Shown one piece after another: positions 54,457 to 64,000 of a DNA stretch of 64,000 nucleotides. The stretch's first letter is position 1. The number at the start of each line of letters is the position of its first letter. The stretch is from assembly GCF_014898055.3 (NCBI RefSeq), contig NW_023604295.1, positions 96,673,591 through 96,737,590 of the forward strand, given 5' to 3'. The notes under the pieces were generated by a model, which was not told where the DNA came from, ran no database searches, and worked only from the letters and a program-made list of their open reading frames with translations. Made by a program: the position numbers and the translations under genes. The DNA comes from Talpa occidentalis. Lineage: Eukaryota > Chordata > Mammalia > Eulipotyphla > Talpidae.

Positions 54457-56434
54457 CTATGATGTCATAAGTACAATTAATGAACTATATGTATCTCCTA
54501 TCAAGTTTTATGAAGTCCTTGATTAAACAAGTGTTCCACTTAGATATCTATACAAATAACATACCATCTCTTAGATGAGCCCTGCAATACACAAAAATAA
54601 CAGGAAAGAGAATCTGGGACCTAAATGCAAAGTAGTCGTTACATCTCATCTTAGGACATTTACCCCTGTTAATCAACTAGCTGAACAACCTCTTTACTTA
54701 GTTCAAAAACTAAGACAGCATCTTAATTTTCAAAGTGTGTTAGGTGTTAGGAAATGGTTCTCTAGACTAAAGAAGGATCTTACTGTTAGACATGTCTTTA
54801 CTCTGAGAAAACTGCAAAGCTGGCAGTTACAGAGGTCTGAGTCAGAAAAATCCAAAACACTGCTGTGAAGAAGCCATGTAGCCAAATCACATGGAGGAAC
54901 CCATGTGCCAAATCTACTCCTCTTGTCATCTTGCAAGTTTTTAGAAGAAGGAGCAAGAGATAAGCTGCACAGCTGCAGAAGCGTTCTTTAGGATAGAGAG
55001 ATATCTTTAAAATTCTTACTTATGCTATTCCCACATACAGATAATGTCTACTTTTGCAGGTCACTTTTGATATTATATATAATGTTCCTCCTTTTTTGTG
55101 GACCAATAATGTGTACACATGTCTCCTTTATCTCTGTTATGGAAGAATTGTGTGTTTTTTCTGTGCACATGACCACCTGTACAAATTGTGTATAACTGAG
55201 ATGCAAGCCTCTGAAGAGCAGGGCAGTACACAGATAAATTTGAAAGTTGTTTCCCCAGGTCCAGGTCCTCAGTTTTGTTCTGAATAATCTCTTTAATAAA
55301 CTTCTTTTTAAATTGCTTTACAGTGGTGATTATTTCAGTTGACAGTTTCATGGTTCCCTCGTAGTTTGAAATGGTTTTCTTATTAGAGAGATATGTAAGT
55401 TCTCCTTGTTTGAAACTGCCTTGTACTAGTTTCATCCCAGCAGACCATAGCAAGGTTTCAACGACCAGCATGCTACTTTACCTCTCCTCTGGAATCTGGG
55501 GGAGGGCATTGGTCATGCTCTCGGAGATTCTGGGGCTGTTTTTCAACTAAGTGCTGAAATAAACAACAAGCACAGCGCCTTGGGTATTCTCTTGTGGCAT
55601 TTCCAGTTACCTACCTGCCAGCATCCCTTGATGTGTAGGCTTCTTTGTCACCTTCGTTCTGTGAGAAGGGGGAGTTATGAATTATACTCGAGTTCATTGT
55701 TGGGGGCTTTGCTGCTCATACCTTATTCTTGCAGCTATTTTTTTTATGCCTTACTTACATCTTGAAATTACTTGGCTAGATCCCGATTTTCCCTTAGCCC
55801 ATTCATGTATCTGCTTATTGATTCTGAAATAATACCCTTCACCATGAATGTTCAATGATCAGTTTCTGTCCTAGAGGGGACAGGTTTCTTAAAAGGAGAA
55901 TATTAATAATAATCATGTATTTGACATATGGACCTCCCTCTCTTTTTGTTTTTCTCTACAAACACACTTAATCTTAAACATAAAAAAATATAACTACATG
56001 GGACAATATAATAAACATATTACTTTTTGCTTCCTTCTCTATTTTAGTCACCTTTAGTAGCTTTTTCAAAATTTTTTCAAGTTGGATCTGAAATAGTAAA
56101 CCCAGTCCTTGTTTGTTTTTATTAATGTCTCTGTGAAATACTAGTTAGTTGTGTAAATGTGAGAAAAGATTGATGACATGGGGGAAGCTTCTGTGGAAAT
56201 ATTTTATTTCCTGATCTGGGTGGCGGTTACATCATTGTACAAATATATAAAAATGTGTCGAGTTCTATGTTTAAGAATTGTGCATTTTACTATATGTTAA
56301 TTAAATGTCAACAAAAGAGCAGACTAGCAACAACAACAAAACTAAAACAACACCTCTCCTATAAGCAGTGTTAAAATAACTAGCGTGTTTGCCTCTCTCC
56401 TTTTGAGTTCTTCTGTATTTCTGGACCCTGGAGA
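54457..56434. other. Unassigned; possible LTR debris near 55,290
   Basis: Open frames up to 132 codons have no recognisable family. 'tctttaataaacttcttttt' at about 55,290-55,310 resembles an LTR poly(A) region, but no ends can be defined. Confidence 0.35.
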
Positions 56435-56456
56435 TTTCCCTGTCTTTTTTTTTTTT

Positions 56457-56718
56457 AAATATATATTTATTTTTATACAAGAACCGGGGTACAGTCCAGA
56501 TGAGCGGGAGGGTGAAAGGATTCACCAGAGACAGAGTGGGAAACAGAACAAGCAGACTGACTGAAATACACTGCTGAGGGGAGCAGCGGGTGAGACAGGA
56601 AAGGTCTGCCGTGCCATGTGGGACCCTTGCTGGCCGGCCAGGATCGAACTGGTGCTGCAGAGGCTGCAGACAGCTTCACAGCGTGGCACTCAACCACCTG
56701 CGCCACCAGGGGAGGCCC
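56457..56718 (-). mobile_element. tRNA-derived SINE
   Basis: Reverse copy from 'atatatttatttttatacaa' to 'gcgccaccaggggaggccc'. The TSD 'ttccctgtctttttttt' starts at 56,436 and 56,719. Confidence 0.92.
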
Positions 56719-56739
56719 TTCCCTGTCTTTTTTTTTTTT

Positions 56740-58295
56740 TGTGAGTTCAGTAAAATATGTAAACAACTATTTGTGATATTTCCCAGCATTCCTAGTTGTT
56801 TCTTTGAGGGTGGCTCACAAGAGCCCACCATAGTGCAGACCTACGAGTCTTAGATCTTCTTTTTAAAATCTTTTTTTTGCATGTATGTAGTGGTTGCCTC
56901 ATCCAGTAGAACACAGCATATCTTTAGATTCATTGTTTCTCTATCTAGGTGTTCACAGCAAATCACTTTGGTGTAGATTTGTGTTCAGGAGGAGCCTCTT
57001 GTGTGGATTCTTGAAGTTATCTAAGTGCAAATCCCCCAGAGATCTGGTGAAAGGGCAGAATAGGACTAAATGTGACCTGGTGGAGAGAACCCTGATCAGT
57101 GTTTCTTGTATTCGGAGCTCGTTGGGGGAGAACAGACATGGAAAGGTACAGTGGGGCCAGAGTCTCCTGTGGGGACGGCATGGGCATTCTGATCACCCCC
57201 AGTGAGAAGTTCATTTGCCATCTGTGATGGATTGAGACCATCTGCTCTGAGGTCTTCCAGCATGAAAACAGACATCCTCTGGGGAGTCAGTGCAAGTGGG
57301 TGACTGTGCTCAAAACTGGGGTCTAAGTAACCATAAAGGAGCCATTTTGACTTAGGATGCAGCTGAGGTGAGAAACCTTAGATCACCCAACACCCTTCCA
57401 TTGGAGTTGTAATTAAGGATTACTGTCTGGGCGTATGAGCGCAACCCGAATTATACATGAGAACCAAGCACGAGAGCCCTTTGGTCAATATAGGGAACTG
57501 GAACAGTAGTAGCCTCACCTTTGCAGTGGATGGGGCAATCAACAGATTGTGTGGGACCCGTGTTAACAACACTGTGAGGCAGAAACACACTTAGTGACAG
57601 ATGGAACTCGGACTTCCTGTTCCTTATATAAGTCTGAAAGTCTGAACAGTTCAGACTTTCTAATGCTCATTCTACTTGACCTTTAGAAGTGTAACTAAAG
57701 CTCAGGTTGAATAAATTCAGTGGTGTGGCAGGTTCAGAGACTTGGTTAACACAAAACCACTCACAACTTTGTCCTCCCTTGCTTTACTCTATTAGAGAGG
57801 GTTAAAAATGAACTAACTCCACATCCCGGCTTCCCTTGCAGTGGGGTGGTCATATGAGCTCATTGCAGCCAATAGGACATGGGCAGGATTCTCACTCCAA
57901 GTGATGACAAAACCTGGTCACCCTTTGCTTCCCACCACTGCCCCACTGCCTGCAGATACGGCAGCCTTCCTGTAACAACAAGCATGATCACGAATGAAGG
58001 ATGGAAAAGCAGCAGCCTGATCCTCGAGGACGTCCCTCAGCAACATTCTGTTCATTGACTGCCTAAATGGATGTCTTGTTGCAGGAGGAAATATTTCTAT
58101 TTGTATAAGCCTCTGTCAGCTGGGATTCCTGTTGCTTATAGTGGAACCCTTGCTTACTGCCACCAACGGGATCTTATAAGGCCAAGCACTGTTGCTTAAT
58201 AACAAGGACTTGCAGCTGTTGAAGTGATTAATTGGAAAAATAAAAGAAACACACTCATGTTTGTAAGCTCAGCTGGTGATGTGGATCATGCAGTT
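56740..58295. other. Unassigned; contains a 25 bp palindrome
   Basis: No gene. A perfect 12 bp inverted repeat with one central base lies at 57,636-57,660. Parts of 57,800-58,250 resemble an old LTR-type repeat without definable ends. Confidence 0.35.
57636..57660. repeat. 25 bp palindrome
   Basis: Arms 'gaaagtctgaac' and 'gttcagactttc' are exact reverse complements around a single A. A TATA-like 'ttatataa' lies just upstream at 57,624-57,631. Confidence 0.95.
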
Positions 58296-58299
58296 TTAT

Positions 58300-58640
58300 G
58301 CATTATCTCATTATTCCTAAAATAGCACTATGACAGGAGCAAGACAGGTGCCATCCACACTTGATACCCTTTGGTGACTAAAGCTCAGAGATATGTAGTG
58401 AGGAATTTTCTAATTATAAAAGTAATACAGGTTCATTGTACAAACAGCAGAAAATAGAAGTGAAAAGAAGAAATTACTTCAAATTCCCCTCTACAGAACA
58501 TTTAGGTGCATTTCATCTGGTTTTTTCCTTTGTTCAAGCATAAAGCCATAAACTCAAGTGTTGATTTTGATTTTGTTCTTAAATGACTTTCCAAAGGTCA
58601 CAGAGATTACCACTGCAGAAAGTAGGATTAAAAACTGGAG
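58300..58640 (-). repeat. MIR fragment split by another old repeat
   Basis: 'gcattatctcattattccta' and 'ctaaagctcagagatatgta' (58,300-58,400) and 'tccaaaggtcacagagatta' (58,591-58,610) are antisense MIR words. Between them, about 58,410-58,545 ('ataaaagtaatacaggttca') is a different old interspersed repeat. Confidence 0.45.
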
Positions 58641-58729
58641 GTACAGGACTAAGAACAACCAATAGTGGACTATTGTATAATTGACTATATTTCACTTTTC
58701 AGAAAGCAATCAGCTTGGAAAAAGACCTA

Positions 58730-59158
58730 GCTTATTATTTTTTTTTACTATTTTTATATATTTTTTATTTTCTTACATTGTTGTTTATTTTTGTACAATA
58801 GTTGATTTCTCTGTTCGTGTAGAGTCCCCATAAATCTCCCACCACCACATCACCTGTGAACCATCACCCTAGTACCTTGTACTCTTTCCTCCCCTATTTT
58901 GACCCATCTCCCTCTGCATCTCCTGTTGTTTGCCTCAGTTCTATAGTTTACCTGCAAGTTGTGCCTTTTTTTTCCTGATCCCTTGTTTGGATTCCCTATA
59001 TTCTTCCTATAAGTGAAACTATCGATATTTTTCTTTTTCCTTCTGATTTATTTCACTGAGCATAACCCCTTCTAGCTCCATCCATGTTGCTGCAAATGAC
59101 ATGAGTTTATCTTTTTGATTGCTGAATAATATTCCATTGTATATATACACCACATCTA
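58730..59158 (-). mobile_element. Old 5'-truncated antisense L1 3' end
   Basis: 'ctccatccatgttgctgcaa', 'ctgaataatattccattgta' and 'tatatacaccacatct' are the antisense C-terminal end of L1 ORF2, and the part to the left with T-rich start at 58,730 is its 3'UTR. Confidence 0.75.
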
Positions 59159-59431
59159 AGGACAGCTGTAGCTTTACACCCATACTTGCCTCTTACAATC
59201 TAAGTAGTTTCTGCAATTTTCTTACTCTCTCACACATCTAATTCTGCACTAAATCATGGGGGTAACAATACCCACCTCGGGGTGTGACTGGTGAAAGGAA
59301 TATAAAGTGCCCAAGTGCTTCCACACACTTTGATGCCCACTAATGAGTGATATCACCCCTTCCTGTGTTTCTTTCCCATTTCCTCAATTTCACTATAAGA
59401 TCCTTGAGGACAGAAACCATATTTAATAATA
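59159..59431. other. Unassigned sequence
   Basis: Some MIR-like words ('gggggtaacaatacccacct') around 59,260; otherwise nothing recognised. Confidence 0.35.
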
Positions 59432-59438
59432 ACATGTC

Positions 59439-59860
59439 TAGTGCCAGCATGCACAGGGCGGGTCCACTATTGATTTGGGCAGACAGGGAGTTCCAGAGTC
59501 CTTGGTGGATTTTTCAGGCTTTAATGCTCTCTCAGGGAACACTGTACACTGGCTCACCAGGCAGGGAGGCCAGCAGACAAGGAGGTTGGCACAGGGCTGG
59601 GCAAGGGAGGAGGGGCTGGGAGGCAGGCAGGCAACCGTACCTCCCAGACCCCCTCATTGCAGCTGCTGCCGCTGCTTTTATCCCCACTTCTAGGTTAGTG
59701 TGCACACTTACAAATGCATGCACATCCATGCTCCAGGTGTCTACCAGCCGGTGTGTGTGCCCTGCACCCAAGCACCTTCTGCATTAACACAATCAAGGCC
59801 GCTGGTGATAATCACAGAAGCTGGTGGTGTGAAAAGCCTGATTAATTCATTTACCCTACA
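59439..59860 (-). mobile_element. Solo LTR, copy 2 of a shared family
   Basis: Aligns with the LTR at 45,886-46,318: both have minus-strand start 'tgtagggtaaa', 'caggcttttc', a poly(A)-like 'ttaaagcctgaaaaa' region, 'aggactctg' and end near 'ctgtgc'. 'catgtc' occurs at 59,433-59,438 and 59,861-59,866, a possible 5-6 bp TSD. The last dinucleotide appears mutated. No viral genes. Confidence 0.6.
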
Positions 59861-60269
59861 CATGTCATCTTTTAAGGTACCATAAGATTTGTACCATTTT
59901 TTAAAGCCACTATTTCTCATTTGATGTGCACAATGATCTTGTGCACATCAGGTGGAATTGTGTCTTGTTTCTCCTACTGTAAGGAGGTGTTGACTGTGAC
60001 CCTTAGTAAAGAGCCTGGCATGTGTCAGGAGCTTCATGTCTACTGACTGAACATGGAGTGAGTTTTACATGTATTGACATCCTATGGCTTCTTACTGAAT
60101 CCATTTGCTTCTTCATTCCCTAAATATTTATTTAGTACCTGTTATGTGGCCTGTTTGTGAACAACAACAAAAATCCCTGCCTGTGTGGTGCTCACCTTGT
60201 AGGGAAATGAATGAATAAATCAATGATGGAATATATTGAGAAAAGAGGCCCAGCTGCTTGGATACCAGT
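59861..60269. other. Unassigned; MIR/L2-like words
   Basis: 'aatatttatttagtacctgt' and 'gggaaatgaatgaataaatc' are MIR/L2-like. No gene. Confidence 0.35.
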
Positions 60270-60546
60270 TGTTACACACTGAATGTCCTGTGTCATTCCA
60301 CCCCTAGATAGCTCATTAGGATGAGTTGATACCTAATCCCCAGTGTCACGGTTTAGGGGTGAGGTTTTGGGAGGTAATTAAGTCACAGTCAGAAGCAGCC
60401 GTCTCTGAATAAACTGAGGGTCCTTGCCAGACGCCAGATCTGCTGGCACCTTGATCCCAGCCTCCAGAACTGTGAAAAATAAATGTTTGTTGTTTTAAAC
60501 CTCCCAGTCTATGATAGTAAGTTATTGCTGCTGGTGGAGTAAGACA
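60270..60546 (+). mobile_element. MaLR LTR (MLT1-type)
   Basis: Begins 'tgttacacactgaatg', then 'cctaatccccagtgtcacgg', 'ttgggaggtaattaagtcac', 'cagatctgctggcaccttga', 'cagcctccagaactgtgaaa', 'aataaatgtttgttgtttta' and ends 'agtaagaca'. This word order is diagnostic for MLT1/MST-group LTRs. It is shorter than a full MLT1 because of internal deletions. Confidence 0.88.
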
Positions 60547-60759
60547 AAAGTCCTGGATATTTTCTTTCTGACCTTTGATAAAGGAATAATTGCAGAATTT
60601 TAGAATGACAGATATTGAAGGGACCTTGGGAGCACCTAGTCCCGTGGAATATACATTTTGAGCTGAGATGATTGCAGACAGCCAATTTGTAAACAGAAGA
60701 AAAACGCGCTTCTTTGTATTTATCTCCAATTCCTTAAAAATGTTCTTTGACTCTGAATC
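60547..60759. other. Unassigned sequence
   Basis: Short stretch with no recognised feature. Confidence 0.35.
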
Positions 60760-61260
60760 TCATTTCGGCTTCCATTCTATTTCTCTGCTCACAAAACTTG
60801 GAAGGATTTGCCCACAGGCTCTCTCTATTCTCTGCACTCCCACTCTGTCTCCAGCACACTCCTGCTCTGATGTCACCACTATCCTTCCTCAGGCCACTCC
60901 TGGCCTTCTTCTGGGAGACCTCATTGCTGTGAAGTTCATTGACACTCTTCTGTTCTCATCATTATTGACCTCTCAGGGGCTTTGACACAACTGTCCCCTT
61001 TGATGTCCATGGAGTCATCCTCTAATTCCCTCCCACCCTGATCACCTTCCATTACCTCTTTTGTTGCTTCTCCTATCTTAGTGTTGTCTCCTACGAGTCA
61101 ACTTTAAATCTTCTTATTTATCTCCATATTCACTCCCTACATAATTGCCTTGATGCCCTTGATTTTAAGTATCATCTTTATTTTGAAATCTTCTAACTTT
61201 CTATCACAGCCCCAAAAATCTAGTGAACCCCAGACTTAAATATCCGATGCCCGCTTCATG
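60760..61260 (+). repeat. L2-type LINE fragment
   Basis: 'gctcacaaaacttggaagga', 'acctctcaggggctttgaca', 'ccactatccttcctcaggcc' show the C/T-rich style of an old L2-type LINE. Assignment is by word pattern only. Confidence 0.4.
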
Positions 61261-61415
61261 CTTTGATAGCTCATAGTCAACTCAAAATTAGTTATCCAAA
61301 GCTGAGAAGTCCGTCTCCACCATATTCGAACTGTTAACTCCAGTTAGCCCTCTCAGTAGATGACCTTACCATTCAGCCATTGGTAATCCATGGCTCTTCC
61401 CTGACAACCTTTTCT

Positions 61416-61739
61416 TTTTTTTTTTAAAAAGTGAGTGATTTTATTTTATTTATTTATTTTTTTTTAAGATTTACTTATTTATTTATTTATACAAGCACTG
61501 GGTACAGTCAGAAGCACGGGAGGGTGAGAGAATTCATCAGAGCCAGAGCGGGGAGCAGAGCAGGCAGAAGGACAGAAGTACACTGCTGAGGGGAGCAGCG
61601 GGCGGCAGGAGAGGTCTGCGCGCCATGTGGGACCCTCCTCCGGTGGCCGGAGAGCAGCTGGGGATCGAACCGCTGCTGCAGAGGCTGAGGGCAGCTTCGC
61701 AACCCAGCGCTCAACTGCTGCACCACCGGAGAGGCCCCC
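61416..61739 (-). mobile_element. tRNA-derived SINE, younger subfamily
   Basis: Reverse near-consensus copy with 3' end 'acaagcactgggtacagtca'. The B box and A box are slightly changed. The TSD 'ctgacaaccttttct'/'ctaacaaccttttct' (one mismatch) is at 61,401-61,415 and 61,740-61,754. The tail contains an extra 'gtgagtgatttta' word between A/T-rich runs. Confidence 0.92.
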
Positions 61740-61754
61740 CTAACAACCTTTTCT

Positions 61755-61990
61755 AAACATCCTATCTGAATAATTTTCTTTGTCACGTCACCCTGTTGGT
61801 CTCTCTCATGACACGTGTCACAATCAGCACAATTTATCTCCTTTGCCTCTTTATTCTATGGCTCTCTCATGTGTGTGGTCATGAGGATGGAGGCTGTACT
61901 CATTTTGGTTACTGTTGTGTATACCTCAGGTGATACAGACATGATGAATCAATAATAATGGATGAGATCTGGGCCAGAAGGTTGGCTGTC
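61755..61990. other. Unassigned sequence
   Basis: Nothing recognised. Confidence 0.35.
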
Positions 61991-62003
61991 TGGCCTGTTT
62001 ATT

Positions 62004-62287
62004 TATTTAAAGATTTATTTATTTATACATACAAGAACTGGGGTATAGGCCAGAGGTGCAGGTGGGGGTTGGGGGGTGAGAGGATTCACCAGAGACAGAG
62101 TGGGGAACAGACAGGCAGATTGACTGAAATACACTAGTGAGGGGAGCAATGGGCGAGTCAGGAGAAGTCTGCTGTGCCATGCTGTGCCATGTAGCTCCCT
62201 GGCTGGCCGGGGGATCGAACTCGTGCTATAGAGGCTGCAGATAGCTTCATAGTGCTGTGTTTAACCCCTTGTGCCATCAGGGAGGCC
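62004..62287 (-). mobile_element. tRNA-derived SINE, older subfamily
   Basis: Reverse copy from 'atttaaagatttatttattt' to 'gtgccatcagggaggccc'. The TSD 'tggcctgtttatt' at 61,991-62,003 recurs as 'tggcctctgtttatt' at 62,289-62,303. Confidence 0.88.
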
Positions 62288-62303
62288 CTGGCCTCTGTTT
62301 ATT

Positions 62304-64000
62304 GTGAACTTCTTGTCAGTGAGTGTGGGGGCTACTGTTTTTAGTTGCTACAGTTGCTACTGTTCTTAATCTAGAAACACCAGTGTGGAAAAGGATGAAG
62401 CAGGTTGAGATGGCTGGGCCAGGAAAGGCTCTTCCTGGTCACAACTGTGGCCTGGGGATGGGTAGGTGACGCCAATCTGCTCAACCAGGATGTTTCTCCA
62501 AGTTTCTGCTAGCTGGGACTGAAGAGAAAGGTTTCTTTCCTCACTAGTTGTGGGGTTATAAAGATGTTTGCTTGGAGCTGCTGAGACAGGTGGCCTGAGA
62601 GAACAAAGCCTGTGAAGTGGAGTCAAGGCAGAGAGTGTGGGCCTTTCTAAGACACTGGAGTCCCTGGGTCCATGCCCCCAAAACAGGTCCCCTTCCTTCT
62701 GGGTATATCTGGTATCTTTCCTTTTTTCTGGGCTTTGGTTTTCTTTCACTGTAAAGACAAAGTAAATACCCCAGAGGGATTTACTCAATTTCTCTAAGCC
62801 TCAGCTTTCTCATCTGTCAAGTTGGGCTGATGGTGTTCAACCAGTTTAAGACATTCTTTTAAGGCTCAAAGAAGAGAGTATCCTCAGAAGTTCTTTGAGA
62901 TTCATCCTTGTGATTCCCAGAATGTGCATTTTTTTTTGTCCCTTGACCACAGATGCGAGTAGCTTGCTTCTGCTCTTCCCCATGGATGATTTCTGGAGTC
63001 AACATGAGCAGCTGGGCTGGGTGATTGAGGAGTTTTTTTTTTGGGGGGGGGTCCAAAGGCCACAGCCCCTGTTGCAGACAGCTCACTGTGTGTGCTCGAA
63101 TCTTGGCATGACACATACTATTAGCTCATTACTCCTGACATTTCCTGTCCTTGACACACTCATGGAAATCTTGAATACCGAGAAGTAAGCTGCTTCTGCA
63201 TGGGTGTCAAAGCCTTTTATTTTAATTTCTTTTTCCTTTGAGCTTGCTGGAGACTTTCTTCTTCATTACCAGTGTCACACAGAGAACTTGTATGCCGCAG
63301 GCTTTGATCTAAAACTGTTTAAAGTGAAAGCAGCTGCTTTTGCTAAGCAGTCTCACCCCAACTCCCTCGAGAACACAATTGGATAATGAAACACAAATGG
63401 TTTGACCAGGGCTCTGCTGTGGAAGATGCCCTGCCCGCCTCAGCAAATATCAGGCAGTCTAAGCCTGCTCCTTGTGACGTTTCCAAATGATCTTTCCTGT
63501 CTCCTTTTGCTTCCTCCCAGCTGCTCCAGCGTCTGAAATCTGGAGAGTCCACATGAGCGTCAATTATCCCCTTGCTATATGCCTTTAGACTTTCAGTGTC
63601 ATCTTTAAACTTTTCCTGATGTCCACTCCCTTCTTGTGACTCAGGATGCTTAGAGATTCCCAAGTACCTGGGAATCACTCCTTAAATTTTCTGATCTTCA
63701 CTTCTACATTCTCCTAACCATTCATTGGTCTCAGCAACAATTTTTCATTTGAAAACTCTAACGAGAGTTTTTCTGCCACCTCCCCATTTCTGCATCCAGC
63801 CTCTTTATTTCTCGAGGCACCACATCCTTCCACTTTGACCCCATGCTCTGCCCTCAGACTCACTTTGACCCTTCTCTTAACTTACTCTGCAGACCAGGCA
63901 GCTCCCATCCTGGCAGTGCGTTGACTGACTGTTCCATCCAAAGCAGCTGCTTATGCTAAGCAGTCTCACTTTTGCTAAGCAGTCTCAAGGATTCTCTGTC
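62304..64000. other. Repeat-poor right end, no gene recognised
   Basis: Less repeat-like than the rest of the window. Frames of 140 and 111 codons on the minus strand have no recognisable domain. It contains three copies of a 'gctaagcagtctca' word (63,343-63,355 region, 63,955-63,968, 63,974-63,987). Confidence 0.4.
63950..63987 (+). repeat. 19 bp tandem repeat with a distant third copy
   Basis: 'cttatgctaagcagtctca' (63,950-63,968) and 'cttttgctaagcagtctca' (63,969-63,987) are adjacent. The second form also occurs exactly at 63,337-63,355, there within a longer match 'aagcagctgcttttgctaag' continuing to 63,356. Confidence 0.93.

Noticed and set aside
54575..54868. 97-codon frame MSPAIHKNNRKENLG...
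   Set aside because: No recognisable domain, no neighbours that would support a gene, and length is within chance for this composition.
62366..62788. 140-codon minus-strand frame as a possible exon
   Set aside because: No recognised family and no clear splice sites; composition not distinctive.

Overview
The window is mammalian nuclear DNA with no functional host protein-coding gene that I can support. It is a mosaic of retrotransposon copies. The organism is a placental mammal: it carries full-length L1 LINE sequence, ancient MIR and L2 fragments, an MLT1-type MaLR LTR, ERVL pol remains and an RPL23A processed pseudogene. The dominant SINE is tRNA-derived, with A and B boxes, an internal body and an A-rich (TAAA)n tail. 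It is not Alu, B1/B2, carnivore CAN or cetartiodactyl CHR as I know them. I suspect a laurasiatherian, possibly a bat, but I cannot confirm a family from sequence alone.

Layout. 0-23.7 kb: old L1, MIR and L2 debris, an RPL23A pseudogene (0.9-1.4 kb), about 16 SINE copies in both orientations (several with clear target-site duplications, TSDs), a solo-LTR candidate (12.57-12.96 kb), a hAT-like fossil (15.6 kb) and an antisense LTR candidate (17.1-17.8 kb). 23.78-30.08 kb: a full-length, recent L1 on the + strand with a 15-16 bp TSD. It is followed by an antisense ERVL pol fossil (30.2-32.6 kb), a SINE and antisense L1 debris. 34,135-34,234: a run of exactly 100 N. 34,235-44,612: almost the same 10.4 kb again (same L1, same 3' TSD, same ERVL, SINE and debris). 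44.6-46.9 kb: the 5' part of an old antisense L1 carrying a solo LTR. 47-64 kb: more SINEs, MIR, L2, antisense L1 fragments, a second LTR of the same family as the one at 46 kb, an MLT1 LTR, and a repeat-poor right end.

The main result is about the assembly. The sequence before the gap (23,777-34,134) and after it (34,235-44,612) are the same locus. The repeat runs exactly from the first base after the gap to the last base before it, and the two versions differ mostly by scattered single-base indels. This is best read as two overlapping contig ends (or two haplotigs) that were never merged, not as a biological tandem duplication. Non-redundant content is then about 53.5 kb, and many ORF breaks in the L1 are probably sequence errors.

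The biologically interesting signals are in retrotransposition: a shared extra 3' segment in two young SINEs, an apparently twin-primed inverted SINE, a head-only SINE with tail and TSD, a tail-less SINE with TSD, repeated microsatellite growth at one fixed site inside the SINE, and two solo LTRs of one family with short TSDs. I found no novel protein system, RNA gene or CRISPR.
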